NCBI RefSeq assembly: GCF_014205155.1
Contig: NZ_JACHMX010000001.1
Location: 6,076,001-6,140,000, forward strand
DNA from: Amycolatopsis umgeniensis
GTDB taxonomy: Bacteria > Actinomycetota > Actinomycetes > Mycobacteriales > Pseudonocardiaceae
Direction of reading: 5' to 3'
DNA: 64,000 nt
Shown here: positions 52,214 to 61,234 of the stretch, piece by piece
Layout of the letters: each line of letters starts with the position of its first letter
Position numbering within the stretch: the first letter of the stretch is position 1
Translations under genes and position numbers: made by a program
Notes under the pieces: generated by a model
Told to the model about the DNA's origin: nothing
Seen by the model: only the letters and a program-made list of their open reading frames with translations
Database searches by the model: none

Positions 52214-52734
52214 CCGAGACGGATCGCCGAGACGAGGAAGAACACGCCGCCGAGAGCGGCGTATCCGGCCAAGTTGACCAATGACGCGTCCTGCTGTGTG
52301 GCTTGCAGGATGAAGGAAGTGCCGGCGACGGTGGAGATGGCCCCGCTGGCGATCATCGCCCACTGCCCGCCCAGTTTGCGGCGGCCGAGGCCGACGGCGA
52401 GCTGGATGAGGCCCGAGACGATCGCCCAGGTTCCCCAAACGCGCAGTACCGCCGGGATGCCGGAGGTGGCGGCGATCGCGAGGCCGATGGTCGCGATCCC
52501 GCTGATCGCGATGTTCCCGTAGAGACCCAGAACGGGCTTCTCGTCCTGCGATGAGCGCAGGTCGATGAGAGCGGCGACGACGTCGAACAGTGGGTACAGC
52601 ACGAGCAGTGCGACGCTGACCGGCCCGAGCTTGGACGCGCTCGTGAACAACAGTCCAGCCCACACGAGGGCGAAGCCGAAACGAGCGAAGTACAAACGTC
52701 GCAGGACGGGCGCGACGACGGTCTGGCTACTCAC
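52195..52734 (-). CDS. Four- to six-span membrane protein (DUF308-like)
   Basis: This 179-residue hydrophobic protein has about six short spans, for example FALVWAGLLFTSASKLGPV, ISGIATIGLAIAATSG and AALGGVFFLVSAIRLG. The GTG at 52734 has AGGAG 5 nt upstream. It diverges from a TetR gene, and the operator-like repeat lies between them, so TetR probably represses it. The function is unknown; an export or stress role is inference. Confidence 0.75.
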   Translation of the reverse strand: MSSQTVVAPVLRRLYFARFGFALVWAGLLFTSASKLGPVSVALLVLYPLFDVVAALIDLRSSQDEKPVLGLYGNIAISGIATIGLAIAATSGIPAVLRVWGTWAIVSGLIQLAVGLGRRKLGGQWAMIASGAISTVAGTSFILQATQQDASLVNLAGYAALGGVFFLVSAIRLGYSERT

Positions 52735-52752
52735 GGGGGCTCCTAAAGTGAG

Positions 52753-52814
52753 GAGAACGTTCGGTCTACTTTGAGACTGGCAGTTTTCCGTGACCGCGTC
52801 AAGACCGAACGTTC
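52753..52814. promoter_or_regulatory. Paired TetR operator sites
   Basis: GAACGTTCGGTC (52753-52764) and its exact inverse GACCGAACGTTC (52803-52814) flank the divergent promoters. Each contains the 8-bp palindrome GAACGTTC. This is a strong candidate operator pair for the neighbouring TetR protein. Confidence 0.75.
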
Positions 52815-52825
52815 TATCCCGTAAG

Positions 52826-53410
52826 ATGCCGGTAATGACCAACGTCCGCGGCCAAGCCTCCAGCGCACGGTCCAAGCTGCTCGCCACGGCGACCAGGCTC
52901 TTCTACGCGGAGGGCATCCACTCCGTCGGCATCGACAGGATCGTGATCGAGGCGCAGGTGACCCGCGCGACCCTGTATCGGCATTTCCCCGGCAAGGACG
53001 ACCTGATCGTCCACTACCTGCAGGAAGCCGACCAGGCCATCCGTCGCCAGGTGGACGCCATCGTCGCCGGGGAGTCGCCGGCGCCCGAGACCCTCCGGGC
53101 GATCGCCGAATCCATCGCGGAGGGCATCCGGTCGCAGGGCTTCCGCGGCTGTGCCTTCCTCAACGCCGCCGCGGAGTATCCGGACCCGGCCCACCCCGTG
53201 CACCAAGCAGTCCTCGCCCACCGCGAATGGTTCGCGAGCGTGATCACCGAAGTGCTGACCCACGTCGGGAAAGCACCGGCCGAACCCACCGCGCGGCGCT
53301 TCGTCCTGCTGCGTGACGGAGCAATGGCCACGGGCTGCCTGTCCGACCCGGAACCGATCTGCGAAACCTTCCTCCAAGGAGTCGAAGACCTGCTGCGGCT
53401 GCACACCTGA
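52826..53410 (+). CDS. TetR-family transcriptional regulator
   Basis: This is a 194-residue protein. The N-terminal HTH is clear: ATRLFYAEGIHSVGIDRIVIEA then VTRATLYRHFPGKDDLIVHYL. The C-terminal ligand domain is helical. It likely represses the divergent membrane-protein gene and itself through the inverted repeats at 52753-52814. ATGs at 52826 and 52835 are both possible starts. Confidence 0.9.
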   Translation: MPVMTNVRGQASSARSKLLATATRLFYAEGIHSVGIDRIVIEAQVTRATLYRHFPGKDDLIVHYLQEADQAIRRQVDAIVAGESPAPETLRAIAESIAEGIRSQGFRGCAFLNAAAEYPDPAHPVHQAVLAHREWFASVITEVLTHVGKAPAEPTARRFVLLRDGAMATGCLSDPEPICETFLQGVEDLLRLHT

Positions 53411-53434
53411 CCCCTGGACGAGGATGAGGCGATC

Positions 53435-53923
53435 ATGGAGCGATTCGAAACAGAGAGTCTCGCGCTCATCCCCGGCCAGTTGGTCCGTGCGACGGTGCTC
53501 AGTCACCATCCCTGGGGTGTGATCGTGCGGCTTGCCGGGTACGAGCGGGTGGGCGCTTCGATCGACATGGTCGAGCAGTTCGGCCGGACGACCAGCGGTC
53601 ATGAGGAGTTGCGGGCCCTGTTCCCAGAGGTGGGTACCGAGATCGCCGCGGTGGTCGAGCAGGTTCGCCGGTGGAATTCCCCGGCGTGGGTCCGACTCAG
53701 TATCCGGCCTCGGGATCTCGAATCCTTCCGCTGGCCCTGTGCCTTCTGCGGAGACCCCGCCGTTCTCTCGGCCGGCGGGGACGGTCTCGTCCTCGACGTC
53801 CGCAGCAACGACGGCCCGGGAAGCCATACCGTCGTCGCCCACCGCGGTTGCCTGGCGGACCGGATCCGGCCGGAGGAGGTAGGTGAACGCTCGAGAGCCA
53901 TGGAGGTCGGGCGCGCCCCCTGA
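53435..53923 (+). CDS. S1-like RNA-binding-fold protein with Cys cluster
   Basis: This 162-residue protein starts with an S1/OB-like segment (LIPGQLVRATVLSHHPWGVIVRLAGYERVGASID). It then has CAFCGD and, about 75 residues later, HRGC, which could bind zinc. GAGG lies upstream of the ATG. It overlaps nothing and is convergent with metK by 5 bp. The function is unknown; a translation-linked role is inference. Confidence 0.7.
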   Translation: MERFETESLALIPGQLVRATVLSHHPWGVIVRLAGYERVGASIDMVEQFGRTTSGHEELRALFPEVGTEIAAVVEQVRRWNSPAWVRLSIRPRDLESFRWPCAFCGDPAVLSAGGDGLVLDVRSNDGPGSHTVVAHRGCLADRIRPEEVGERSRAMEVGRAP

Positions 53924-53928
53924 TCTCC

Positions 53929-55128
53929 TCAAGCCTCGGCGGCGTCTTTGAGCGCGGCGGCACGATCGGTGCGCTCCCACGGCAGATCGAGGTCAGCGCG
54001 ACCGAAGTGCCCGTAGGCCGCGGTCTGGGCGTAGATCGGCCGCAGCAGGTCCAGATCACGGATGATCGCCGCCGGGCGCAGGTCGAACACCTCGCCGATC
54101 GCCCGCTGGATCCGGCCCGGGTCGACGTGCTCGGTTCCGAACGTCTCCACGAACAGCCCCACCGGCGCGGCCTTGCCGATCGCGTACGCGACCTGGATCT
54201 CCACGCGATCCGCCAGTCCGGCGGCCACCACGTTCTTGGCCACCCACCGCATCGCGTACGCCGCGGAGCGGTCCACTTTCGACGGATCCTTACCCGAGAA
54301 CGCACCTCCGCCGTGCCGGGCCATCCCGCCGTAGGTGTCCACGATGATCTTGCGACCGGTCAGTCCCGCGTCACCCATCGGACCGCCGACGACGAACCGG
54401 CCGGTCGGGTTGATCAGGATCCTCGGCCGGTCCGCGTCCAGGCCGAGCGACTCGATCTCCGGCCCGATGACCTGCTCCGTGAGGTCCACCGCCAGCATGG
54501 TGTCCAGGTCGACGCCCTCGGCGTGCTGACTCGAGATGACCACCGTGTCCACGCGAACCGGCCGGTCGCCCGCGTACTCGATGGTCACCTGGGTTTTGCC
54601 GTCCGGCCGCAGATAGGGAACCGCGCCGCTCTTGCGAACCGCGGTGAGGCGGCGGGAGAGACGGTGAGCCAGCGCGATCGGCAGAGGCATCGACTCGGGG
54701 GTGTCGGTACACGCATACCCGAACATCAACCCCTGGTCGCCCGCGCCCTGCCGATCGATCTCGTCCAGTGCTTCGTCCACACGGGACTCGTAGGCGGTGT
54801 CCACGCCCTGCGCGATATCGGGCGACTGCGACCCGATCGCGACGTCGCATCCGCACGAGGCCCCGTCGAAACCCTTCGCCGACGAGTCGTAACCGATCTC
54901 GAGGATTTTCTGCCGTACCAGCGTGGGCACGTCGACGTAGGCTTCCGTGGTCACTTCGCCCGCGACATGCACTTGGCCGGTGGTGATCAACGATTCCACC
55001 GCGACCCGGCTGCGGGGATCGATCGCGAGCAGGGCATCGAGAATCGTGTCGCTGATCGCGTCACACATCTTGTCGGGGTGTCCCTCGGTCACCGACTCAC
55101 TGGTGAACAACCGGCGATTCGCGGTCAT
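53929..55128 (-). CDS. metK: S-adenosylmethionine synthetase (extra copy)
   Basis: This 399-residue MetK makes SAM from methionine and [27 protein letters not shown] (the signature), [20 protein letters not shown] and IAYAIGKA-type motifs are present, so it should be active. The ATG at 55128 has AGGAG 7 nt upstream, inside the preceding gene, with which it overlaps by 32 bp. It is not in the usual primary-metabolic metK setting, so it is probably a pathway-specific copy supplying SAM to the neighbouring SAM-using enzyme. Confidence 0.93.
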   Translation of the reverse strand: MTANRRLFTSESVTEGHPDKMCDAISDTILDALLAIDPRSRVAVESLITTGQVHVAGEVTTEAYVDVPTLVRQKILEIGYDSSAKGFDGASCGCDVAIGSQSPDIAQGVDTAYESRVDEALDEIDRQGAGDQGLMFGYACTDTPESMPLPIALAHRLSRRLTAVRKSGAVPYLRPDGKTQVTIEYAGDRPVRVDTVVISSQHAEGVDLDTMLAVDLTEQVIGPEIESLGLDADRPRILINPTGRFVVGGPMGDAGLTGRKIIVDTYGGMARHGGGAFSGKDPSKVDRSAAYAMRWVAKNVVAAGLADRVEIQVAYAIGKAAPVGLFVETFGTEHVDPGRIQRAIGEVFDLRPAAIIRDLDLLRPIYAQTAAYGHFGRADLDLPWERTDRAAALKDAAEA

Positions 55129-56002
55129 CAAGGATCTCCTCGTCTGTCCGGACAGCCGGCGTCAGGTTGCTTTCCGCGGCCTCGATGCCGGGGATCGAGA
55201 GGTACAGGTCGGCGTAGAGGGAGCCGAGTTCTTCGAGCGTCGAAGTCGGTTTTCCGAGCGCCCGTGCGGCTGAAATCGCGGAGACGCGTTCCTGGTCGTC
55301 GGCGATGGTTCGCTGTTTCATCGGCCCGGCGATGCGTTCGGTCCGGAGTCCGTATTGCTCGAACCGGTGGAGGAAATCGGTGAAATCCAGCGTTCGCAGC
55401 ACCGTGACGGCAATCCAGGGGAGGCGATCGGGCGGTAGGTGCCCCAGCAATCTGGCGAAGGTCTTCTCGGTGACGTAGCCGACACATCCGGTGGAGACGA
55501 TCAGGTCCACTCCGTCGAGGGTTCGCCGGAGTTCGTCGGGTGCGTCGCCGTGTTCCAGATCGACCACGTGCCCTGAATCGAGGAGTCGCGTGGCTGTCGC
55601 GTAGCTCACGGCTGAAGGGGATATGTCGATGCCGTGGATGCTCAGGCCGGTTCGGGGGGCGAAGCGGGAGAAAAACGCCTGGTCGTAGCCTATTCGCGCC
55701 GCCCGGACCTGGCCTTGGGGACGAGTCGCGTAGTGGTGGTAGACAGCTTCGAGAGGGATGTCGTATTTCAGCAGCGCCGCGTTGACGCCGTATGAACAGC
55801 CGACGTCGAGTATCTTCACCCGATCGCCGCCACGAATGGCTCGGATTTCGTCGATGATGCGCAAGAACCACGGAAGCGAATTCTGTGGTATCTGATAGTC
55901 GAGCCTGCTCATTTCCGCGTAATAAGGAGACGCGTCGTCGGATCGGTAGACGTCATCCAAATTGATCTTCGCTGAATTGAAGTGCGTGTATGCAGTCGAC
56001 AT
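55097..56002 (-). CDS. Class I SAM-dependent enzyme of unusual type, co-operonic with metK
   Basis: This is a 301-residue protein. [19 protein letters not shown] (about 63-81) is motif I of a class I methyltransferase, preceded by a helical N-terminal region (residues 1-60). [14 protein letters not shown] gives the ribose contact. The [10 protein letters not shown] variant and N-terminal helices recall, from memory, the azetidine-2-carboxylate synthases VioH and AzeJ, which cyclise SAM rather than methylate. This is a hypothesis. Coupling to metK implies heavy SAM use. The ATG at 56002 has GAAGG upstream. Confidence 0.8.
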   Translation of the reverse strand: MSTAYTHFNSAKINLDDVYRSDDASPYYAEMSRLDYQIPQNSLPWFLRIIDEIRAIRGGDRVKILDVGCSYGVNAALLKYDIPLEAVYHHYATRPQGQVRAARIGYDQAFFSRFAPRTGLSIHGIDISPSAVSYATATRLLDSGHVVDLEHGDAPDELRRTLDGVDLIVSTGCVGYVTEKTFARLLGHLPPDRLPWIAVTVLRTLDFTDFLHRFEQYGLRTERIAGPMKQRTIADDQERVSAISAARALGKPTSTLEELGSLYADLYLSIPGIEAAESNLTPAVRTDEEILDDRESPVVHQ

Positions 56003-56044
56003 CGATCACCTTCGCGTAGATGATGTTTTGGAGACTGATCCGCT

Positions 56045-56812
56045 CTATGCTTTCGCGTGCCAGCGCGAGGCCAGGTAGGCCGGGACCTGGCGACCTCGCA
56101 CATCACTGAGGTACTGGTCGACCCAGTCGTAGTCGGGGTTGTCCGCGGCCAGGTAGTACAACGGGTTGTCGTCGATGAAAGGCTGGTCCCGCGATCGCAG
56201 ATTCATGTTGAGGCTGACGCGATACCCGCTCCGGATGGGGGCGGTGCGGTGCAGGACGCGCATCAGCTGGGCCAGGGTGCTCGCCCCCAGTCGATGGGGG
56301 ACGGTGATCAGATCGCGTTCGGACAACGCGCCGTGTTCGTCGAGGCTGGTGAAGCCGGTTTCGTAGTCTCCGTGGTAGATCTGCAGTTCTCCGCCTTCGA
56401 CGTCGTGCATGGCCAGCGGCACGATCTCGGTGGCCGGCACTCCGTCGGCGTGCCAGGCGATCGTTCCGTCATCCGGGTTCGCGCCCATGAAGGTGATCGT
56501 GGTGCTGATCACCGATACCGGATACGGCTCGAGTGCCGTTCCCGCCAGTTCGCTGAGCCTGTCGAGGCGGCCGGGATGGTGGACCAGTTCGAGTATCTCG
56601 GGTATCGCGACATGTGCCTTCCGGATGAAGCGGAGGTTCAGATGTCGTTTCTCGCTGGCCTCGTCCTTTATGCGCTGAGCCTTGTCGAGTATCAGTCTCA
56701 GTAGTTCGGGATCATAGTCGAACTCGGCCTGCTTCAGGCCTAGATCCGATATCTGCCAGTATGACTTCTTGCCGATGAGTTCCGCTCTGGACTTTTCTTC
56801 GAAGACGCGCAC
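56045..56812 (-). CDS. Fe(II)/2-oxoglutarate-dependent oxygenase-like protein
   Basis: This 255-residue protein has a double-stranded beta-helix pattern. His121 and Asp123 (WHADG) and His188 (VLHRTAP) form a probable facial triad, and Arg198 in GYRVSLNMN would bind 2-oxoglutarate. It may hydroxylate or desaturate a small molecule or amino acid. The GTG start at 56812 has GGGAGG 7 nt upstream. It lies 42 bp upstream of the SAM-enzyme gene in the same operon. The substrate is unknown. Confidence 0.78.
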   Translation of the reverse strand: MRVFEEKSRAELIGKKSYWQISDLGLKQAEFDYDPELLRLILDKAQRIKDEASEKRHLNLRFIRKAHVAIPEILELVHHPGRLDRLSELAGTALEPYPVSVISTTITFMGANPDDGTIAWHADGVPATEIVPLAMHDVEGGELQIYHGDYETGFTSLDEHGALSERDLITVPHRLGASTLAQLMRVLHRTAPIRSGYRVSLNMNLRSRDQPFIDDNPLYYLAADNPDYDWVDQYLSDVRGRQVPAYLASRWHAKA

Positions 56813-56988
56813 GAGTACCTCCCCGATACTTCAGCTTCTCCCAAAAAAGCGACAAGGCGTGCCCGGCCGAGGCTGTCGTGAGAATTTTACCAACTATTTG
56901 CATCTGGCGCCAAGCGATTCTCAGTAAGTGGAAACCCTGTGGCAATCGGGTGAACAACCGCGGATTCAATGATCCGTCCGGTCTTTTT
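56813..56988. promoter_or_regulatory. Internal gap of the SAM operon
   Basis: This 176-bp gap separates the oxygenase gene from the upstream small gene on the minus strand. It is relatively AT-rich (around 56880-56990) and could hold a second promoter. No ORF or clear operator is seen. Confidence 0.35.
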
Positions 56989-57351
56989 CTATCGATCCGA
57001 GAGTCCGGAAAGGAGAAACTGCATATCGGCGAGAACGCGACGCAGATCGTGCGCGGCACCACTCGCCACGGCCGACCAGTGATTCACCGCGAACACCTCG
57101 TTTTCCACGGAATCGGACGAACCTTCCGACGACAGGAGGTCCTGCCGCCAGCGTTGCATCAGCTCGTTGTTGATCGTGGTCACGCCGGTCGCGATCGCCT
57201 CGAGCACGTTCACGAGGTTTCCGGTGACGAGGTAGAGATCGGCGGTGGATATCGCCGGGTTGAGCGCTGTCCTCGACACCGGAGGGGCGACGGTGCGCCG
57301 AAGGTGTTCGACACTCAGGCGTGTCCGGTCGAGGGCGTCAGTGGCCAGCAT
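56989..57351 (-). CDS. Small helical protein of the SAM operon
   Basis: This 120-residue, mostly helical, soluble protein contains ISTADLYLVTGNLVNVLEAI and NHWSAVASGAAHDLRRVLAD. It overlaps the exporter gene by 14 bp and has GGAG within it, so it is translationally coupled. I recognise no family; it could be a carrier, immunity or binding partner. Confidence 0.65.
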   Translation of the reverse strand: MLATDALDRTRLSVEHLRRTVAPPVSRTALNPAISTADLYLVTGNLVNVLEAIATGVTTINNELMQRWRQDLLSSEGSSDSVENEVFAVNHWSAVASGAAHDLRRVLADMQFLLSGLSDR

Positions 57352-58303
57352 TGCGCAGCAACTCCGGAGTCGAGGTGTTCGGTATTGTCTCGTCGCCCGC
57401 GTGGTTCCGTTCCGCCTCGGGGTTGCGGCTGAGGAGGAGCACGCCGATATTGCACGCCAGGATCAGGATCGCCCCCACCACGGTCAATGCGGTGACCGGT
57501 GCGCCCGCCACGATCAGCAACGCCGTGGACGCGAACGGGGTGAGGTAACCGATCGCGGCGATCACACTGGGATGGCCGCGGGCGCTTGCCGCCGTCCACA
57601 AGAGATATCCGGCCGCCATCGGGCCGATACCCAGGTAGATCGACCCCGGCCATTCCGACACCGGTGGCCACGCCGCACCACTGATCCCGGATCCGATCCA
57701 GGCGACGACGGTTCCCGCGATCGCCGCGGGGAACAGAACCCGCACGGTCCGCAACCGCGATCGGCCCGCCGCCACGGTGTAGAAAGCCATGCAGGCAGCG
57801 GAACCCGCCGCAAGCACGTAGCCGACCAGTGAGCCCGGGGACAGACCCTCCGCTCCCGCGCCCAGTAGTAGCACCACTCCGGCCATCCCGAGCGCCGACA
57901 GAAGCAGCTGCGGCCAGCCTCGGGTGATTCCCCGCGACCACGCGCCCCATACCGCGATGAGTAGCGGCCACCCGTAGGAGATCGCGTTCGCGTCGAAGAC
58001 GGGGGCGAACGCGAAGGACACCTTCTGGAGAAAGATCGTGCCCGTCAGCCCGACCATCCCGACAGTCAGGCCACGCCAGCCTGGCGAGTTCGGCCCCCTT
58101 GTCCATGTCTCCCGCGCGGCCTCGCGTGAGCGAAGGGCGCCCCACGCTCCCACGATGGCCAGCGTCGCCGCGGCCGCGCCGTACTGCAAGGTCAGCAACT
58201 GCAAGGCCGTCACGCTGCGCAGCGCTTCCGCGGCCACTGTCGCGTTGGTCGCCCAGAGTGCGACCGCCAGCAGGGCGGCACACACCGAGACCAGGCTGCG
58301 CAT
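57338..58303 (-). CDS. EamA/DMT-family exporter
   Basis: This 321-residue protein has about ten hydrophobic spans in two EamA repeats (WATNATVAAEALRSVTALQL at the start, the second repeat from about residue 155). Such drug/metabolite transporters export amino acids and small metabolites, suggesting efflux of the operon's product. It is the first gene of the operon, divergent from ArsR. Confidence 0.87.
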   Translation of the reverse strand: MRSLVSVCAALLAVALWATNATVAAEALRSVTALQLLTLQYGAAAATLAIVGAWGALRSREAARETWTRGPNSPGWRGLTVGMVGLTGTIFLQKVSFAFAPVFDANAISYGWPLLIAVWGAWSRGITRGWPQLLLSALGMAGVVLLLGAGAEGLSPGSLVGYVLAAGSAACMAFYTVAAGRSRLRTVRVLFPAAIAGTVVAWIGSGISGAAWPPVSEWPGSIYLGIGPMAAGYLLWTAASARGHPSVIAAIGYLTPFASTALLIVAGAPVTALTVVGAILILACNIGVLLLSRNPEAERNHAGDETIPNTSTPELLRNAGH

Positions 58304-58312
58304 GATCGGGAC

Positions 58313-58349
58313 CTTACTTGTGCGGTAAGCTAGTTAGCAAGTAGGCTAA
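58313..58349. promoter_or_regulatory. Tandem inverted repeats, candidate ArsR operator
   Basis: CTTAC-N7-GTAAG (58313-58329) and TTAGC-N6-GCTAA (58334-58349) fill the 50-bp gap between the exporter and arsR starts. Their placement over both promoters suits an ArsR repressor of the whole operon and itself. Confidence 0.55.
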
Positions 58350-58353
58350 ATAG

Positions 58354-58659
58354 GTGAAGCTCAGTGACGTGGCCGCGGCGCTCTCCTCCGATGTGCGCAT
58401 CAATATTTTGCGGTGGCTCAAGGATCCTCAGGCCGAGTTCGTCTCCGAGCGCGAAGGCGACCTCAGTGAGCACGGCGCGTGTCTCTCCCTCATCGCCGCC
58501 AAAGCCGGGATCTCCGTCCCCACCGCCTCCCGGCATATCGAGAGGCTCATCCAGGTCGGGCTCGTCAAAACCACCCGTATCCGCCCCTGGAACTTCCATG
58601 CGGTCGACGCCGAGGGCCTCGACAGGGCCCTGCGGCTCTTCGACGAACTCCGGGACTAG
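58354..58659 (+). CDS. ArsR-family winged-helix regulator
   Basis: This 101-residue protein has LSSDVRINILRWL as helix 1 and GISVPTASRHIERLIQVGLVK as the recognition helix, and a short wing. No CxC metal box is present, so it may sense a metabolite rather than a metal. The GTG at 58354 lies directly after the operator-like repeats. It likely controls the divergent exporter-SAM operon. Confidence 0.83.
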   Translation: MKLSDVAAALSSDVRINILRWLKDPQAEFVSEREGDLSEHGACLSLIAAKAGISVPTASRHIERLIQVGLVKTTRIRPWNFHAVDAEGLDRALRLFDELRD

Positions 58660-59019
58660 GCGGTGTCCGGTGAGTCTGGTCGATGGCTTCGCGCCCAGAC
58701 TTACTCCGGCAGCGCCTAGGTGGGGTCGGCTCCTCACGACTGCCGTGCAGCGGTGTCGCGAAAGCCACTTTCGGGACGTCTGATGTCCTGAAAGTGGCTT
58801 TCGCGACACCGGAGAGAGCTGACGAGACCCTTTTGAGGCGGGGCAGGGCGGGCGGGGCGGGCGGCGGCGTTGCGAAAGCCACTTTCGCAACCCTCAACGT
58901 TGCGAAAGTGGCCTTCACAACGCGCTCCCGCAGGCCCCTGCACCCGCTGCCCCGATCCTGACGACCCGTAGCCCACCCGAGCCTCACCGAAAGCACGACA
59001 CTCACCGAACACTGAACCC
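58660..59019. repeat. Two AAAGCCACTTTC-family palindromes
   Basis: Palindromes at 58751-58811 (TGTCGCGAAAGCCACTTTCGGG with inverse) and 58868-58922 (CGTTGCGAAAGCCACTTTCGCA with inverse) lie downstream of arsR. They are the same pair of classes, in the same order, as the two hairpins inside each 251-bp unit between oxyB and oxyC. No gene is present here. Confidence 0.88.
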
Positions 59020-59160
59020 CTGCAAGCGATCATCCAGAACCGCCTGAGCAGCCCCGAAGTCCTCGAACCCGTCGACCTCGAAAGACCCACCCCCGCCCCG
59101 GCCCAGACCCTGGTCCGGGCGTACGCCGCCAGCCTCAACCCGGTCGACTGAAAGACCCGC
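59020..59160 (+). pseudogene. Remnant of an NADP-dependent zinc-type oxidoreductase
   Basis: The frame from CTG at 59020 reads QAIIQNRLSSPEVLEPVDLE then TLVRAYAASLNPVD, the standard N-terminus of quinone-oxidoreductase/medium-chain dehydrogenases. It hits TGA (59149-59151) where the family has Trp before KTRE. The start ATG has become CTG, and no further catalytic domain follows. It is a decayed fragment. Confidence 0.7.
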
Positions 59161-59215
59161 GAGACCGACCCGATGAGCGATCCCGCCGTTCGTCCTCGGC
59201 TGAGACAATTCCGGC

Positions 59216-59428
59216 GTGGCCGAGGAAGTCAGCGCGCACGCGGAGTACGCCGCCACACCGAGCCGTCACTTCGGTGCTCCGGTCGAATCCCGCGATCACG
59301 CCGACCATCTCGCCATCACGGCCGCCACCGGACGGCCCGGCGAACCGGTCGCGCGGGACTGGGCGGTGTCCGTCGGCTCGGTCAGCGGTGGGACTCACCT
59401 CTGCCGCCGCGCCTGCCGCCGGGGGTGA
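59216..59428 (+). CDS. Small hypothetical ORF
   Basis: This is a 70-residue GTG-start ORF whose end overlaps the LysR gene's 3' end by 47 bp. It has no recognisable motif and may be spurious or another fragment. Confidence 0.25.
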   Translation: MAEEVSAHAEYAATPSRHFGAPVESRDHADHLAITAATGRPGEPVARDWAVSVGSVSGGTHLCRRACRRG

Positions 59429-60356
59429 CCCGCTGGGCGATGTCGGGCTCCACTTCGGTGCCGGCGAACCGCTGCAGCTCGGCGAGCAGCCGGATGACAC
59501 CGGGCGCCGCGTCCTTGCGGTACAGGGCCGTGACGACCCGGGATCCGGGGTCCGCGATCGCGTTGCTCACCCGCACGTTCGACGCCGGATGCTGACGCAA
59601 CGTCAGCGCCGGGATGATGGTCGCGCCAAGCCCGTGCGCGACCAGGGCGATCAGTGTCGGCGCCGAGCCGGTGCCGATATCGTGGGCATCGAGCTCGAGT
59701 TTGTGTCGGCGGCACAACCGTTCCAGCTTGCGGCGCGTCGCGGGGCCGGACGATGTGGTGATCCAGGACCTCGCCAGCAACGTCCGCGCGTCGACATCGG
59801 TCGGCCAGGTGTCGGGAATGATGACCCGGTACGGATCACGCATCAGATCGACCTCGACCAGTTCCGGTGGCCTGGCGGCGTCGCCGGCGCCGGGGCGCAC
59901 GCTGAGCAGCAGGTCGAGATCGCCCGCGGCCACCTTGCCGACTCCCTCGGAGTCGGACATCTCGAAGATGCAGGGATCCATCGCGGGATCCGCCATGGCC
60001 ATCCGCATCGCGACCGGCGCGGCCAGTTCGCTGAGCGCGACCGAGAACCCGCCGACCCTCAAGGGGCCGTGTGCCCCTTCGCGAAATTGCTCCAATCCGC
60101 GATCCGCTTCGGCCAACGCCTCCGCCACGCGATCCGCGGAGTCCGCGAGCGTGTCACCCGCCGGCGTGAGTCGGATGGCGCGTCCGCCACCACGATGTTC
60201 CCTGTCCACCAGTGCGAGTCCGACCTCCTTCTCGAGTTTGGCCAGATGTTGCGAGACGCCGGAGGGCGTCAACTGGAGTGCGCGCGCGGCGGCGAGAACG
60301 CTGCCCCTCTGACGGACGGCGCGCAGGACGAGCAGGCGACGTGGATCGAGCGACAT
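59382..60356 (-). CDS. LysR-type transcriptional regulator
   Basis: This 324-residue protein has an N-terminal HTH (VLAAARALQLTPSGVSQHLAKLEKEVG) and a LysR substrate-binding domain in two lobes. It diverges from a racemase-family gene 98 bp away; the AT-rich stretch AAAATAAGTAACTTTACC in that gap may hold its binding site. It likely activates the racemase-TauE genes when their substrate is present. Confidence 0.9.
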   Translation of the reverse strand: MSLDPRRLLVLRAVRQRGSVLAAARALQLTPSGVSQHLAKLEKEVGLALVDREHRGGGRAIRLTPAGDTLADSADRVAEALAEADRGLEQFREGAHGPLRVGGFSVALSELAAPVAMRMAMADPAMDPCIFEMSDSEGVGKVAAGDLDLLLSVRPGAGDAARPPELVEVDLMRDPYRVIIPDTWPTDVDARTLLARSWITTSSGPATRRKLERLCRRHKLELDAHDIGTGSAPTLIALVAHGLGATIIPALTLRQHPASNVRVSNAIADPGSRVVTALYRKDAAPGVIRLLAELQRFAGTEVEPDIAQRVTPGGRRGGRGESHR

Positions 60357-60454
60357 TCAGTCAAACTACCTCAGAACGGCAAAATAAGTAACTTTACCTT
60401 AGGTCGGCATTCGTCGAGACTGGTGACGAATGGGGTCCGCGAGGAGAGGGAACG

Positions 60455-61168
60455 GTGAACATGACCTACCCACTACCCGACTTCGCACCGGAACCGAAAG
60501 CGCGAATCGGGTTTCTGCTGTTGGACACCGACCACGGCTCCGATCGAGAGATCCTGTCGTTGGTCCCGGCGGACGTCGCGGCGAGCCTCGTCCGCGTTCG
60601 AAACTACGAGGGCAGAGACTTACGGGCATGCAAAGACGAAATCGTCGACGCCGCGCGCCTGGTGTACCCGGACGCCCGGGTGGACGCGGTCGGATACGCT
60701 TGCACGTCCGGCAGTTTTGGCGAACTGGGGCGCCTTCTCGGGGGTCGCGGCCCGGTTGTGACGACTCGGGATGCCGTCGTCGCGGCCTTGGCGGAGCTGT
60801 CGGTGTCGAGGATCGCCTTGTTGACTCCCTACACCGAACAACTGAATTCCGTCATCGAAGCCGACATCGGTGCTCAAGGGATCGAAGTGCGAAGCAGCTG
60901 TGCGCTGGCGATCGACTCGAACGACCTGATCGCACGCCTGTCACAGCGAACGATTCTAGACATCGCGGGACGGATGTTGGCGGAGGACGCGGTGCAGGCG
61001 ATTCTCATCGGCTGCAATGCGTTGAGGGTCGCGTCATCGATCAGGTACCTGGAAGAGACTTACGGCAAGCCGGTGATCACGAGTAACCAGGCCTTGGTGT
61101 GGCGACTGCTCCAGATCAGCGGATATTCATCCGGAAACAGGGACGGCGGGGCCCTGCTGGGAGCCTGA
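60455..61168 (+). CDS. Asp/Glu racemase superfamily enzyme (maleate isomerase/arylmalonate decarboxylase-like)
   Basis: This 237-residue protein has the two-cysteine layout of the superfamily: YACTSGS (Cys83) and IGCNALR. Members isomerise maleate, racemise hydantoins or decarboxylate arylmalonates. The substrate cannot be fixed from sequence. GAGGAG precedes the GTG at 60455; an ATG at 60461 is an alternative. It is followed by a TauE-type permease. Confidence 0.82.
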   Translation: MNMTYPLPDFAPEPKARIGFLLLDTDHGSDREILSLVPADVAASLVRVRNYEGRDLRACKDEIVDAARLVYPDARVDAVGYACTSGSFGELGRLLGGRGPVVTTRDAVVAALAELSVSRIALLTPYTEQLNSVIEADIGAQGIEVRSSCALAIDSNDLIARLSQRTILDIAGRMLAEDAVQAILIGCNALRVASSIRYLEETYGKPVITSNQALVWRLLQISGYSSGNRDGGALLGA

Positions 61169-61234
61169 TCGTTCCAGGCCGTGCCGGATTCGCGGCGAGG
61201 TGATTCGAACAACCGAGGACGGTGCGGCGGTCAG

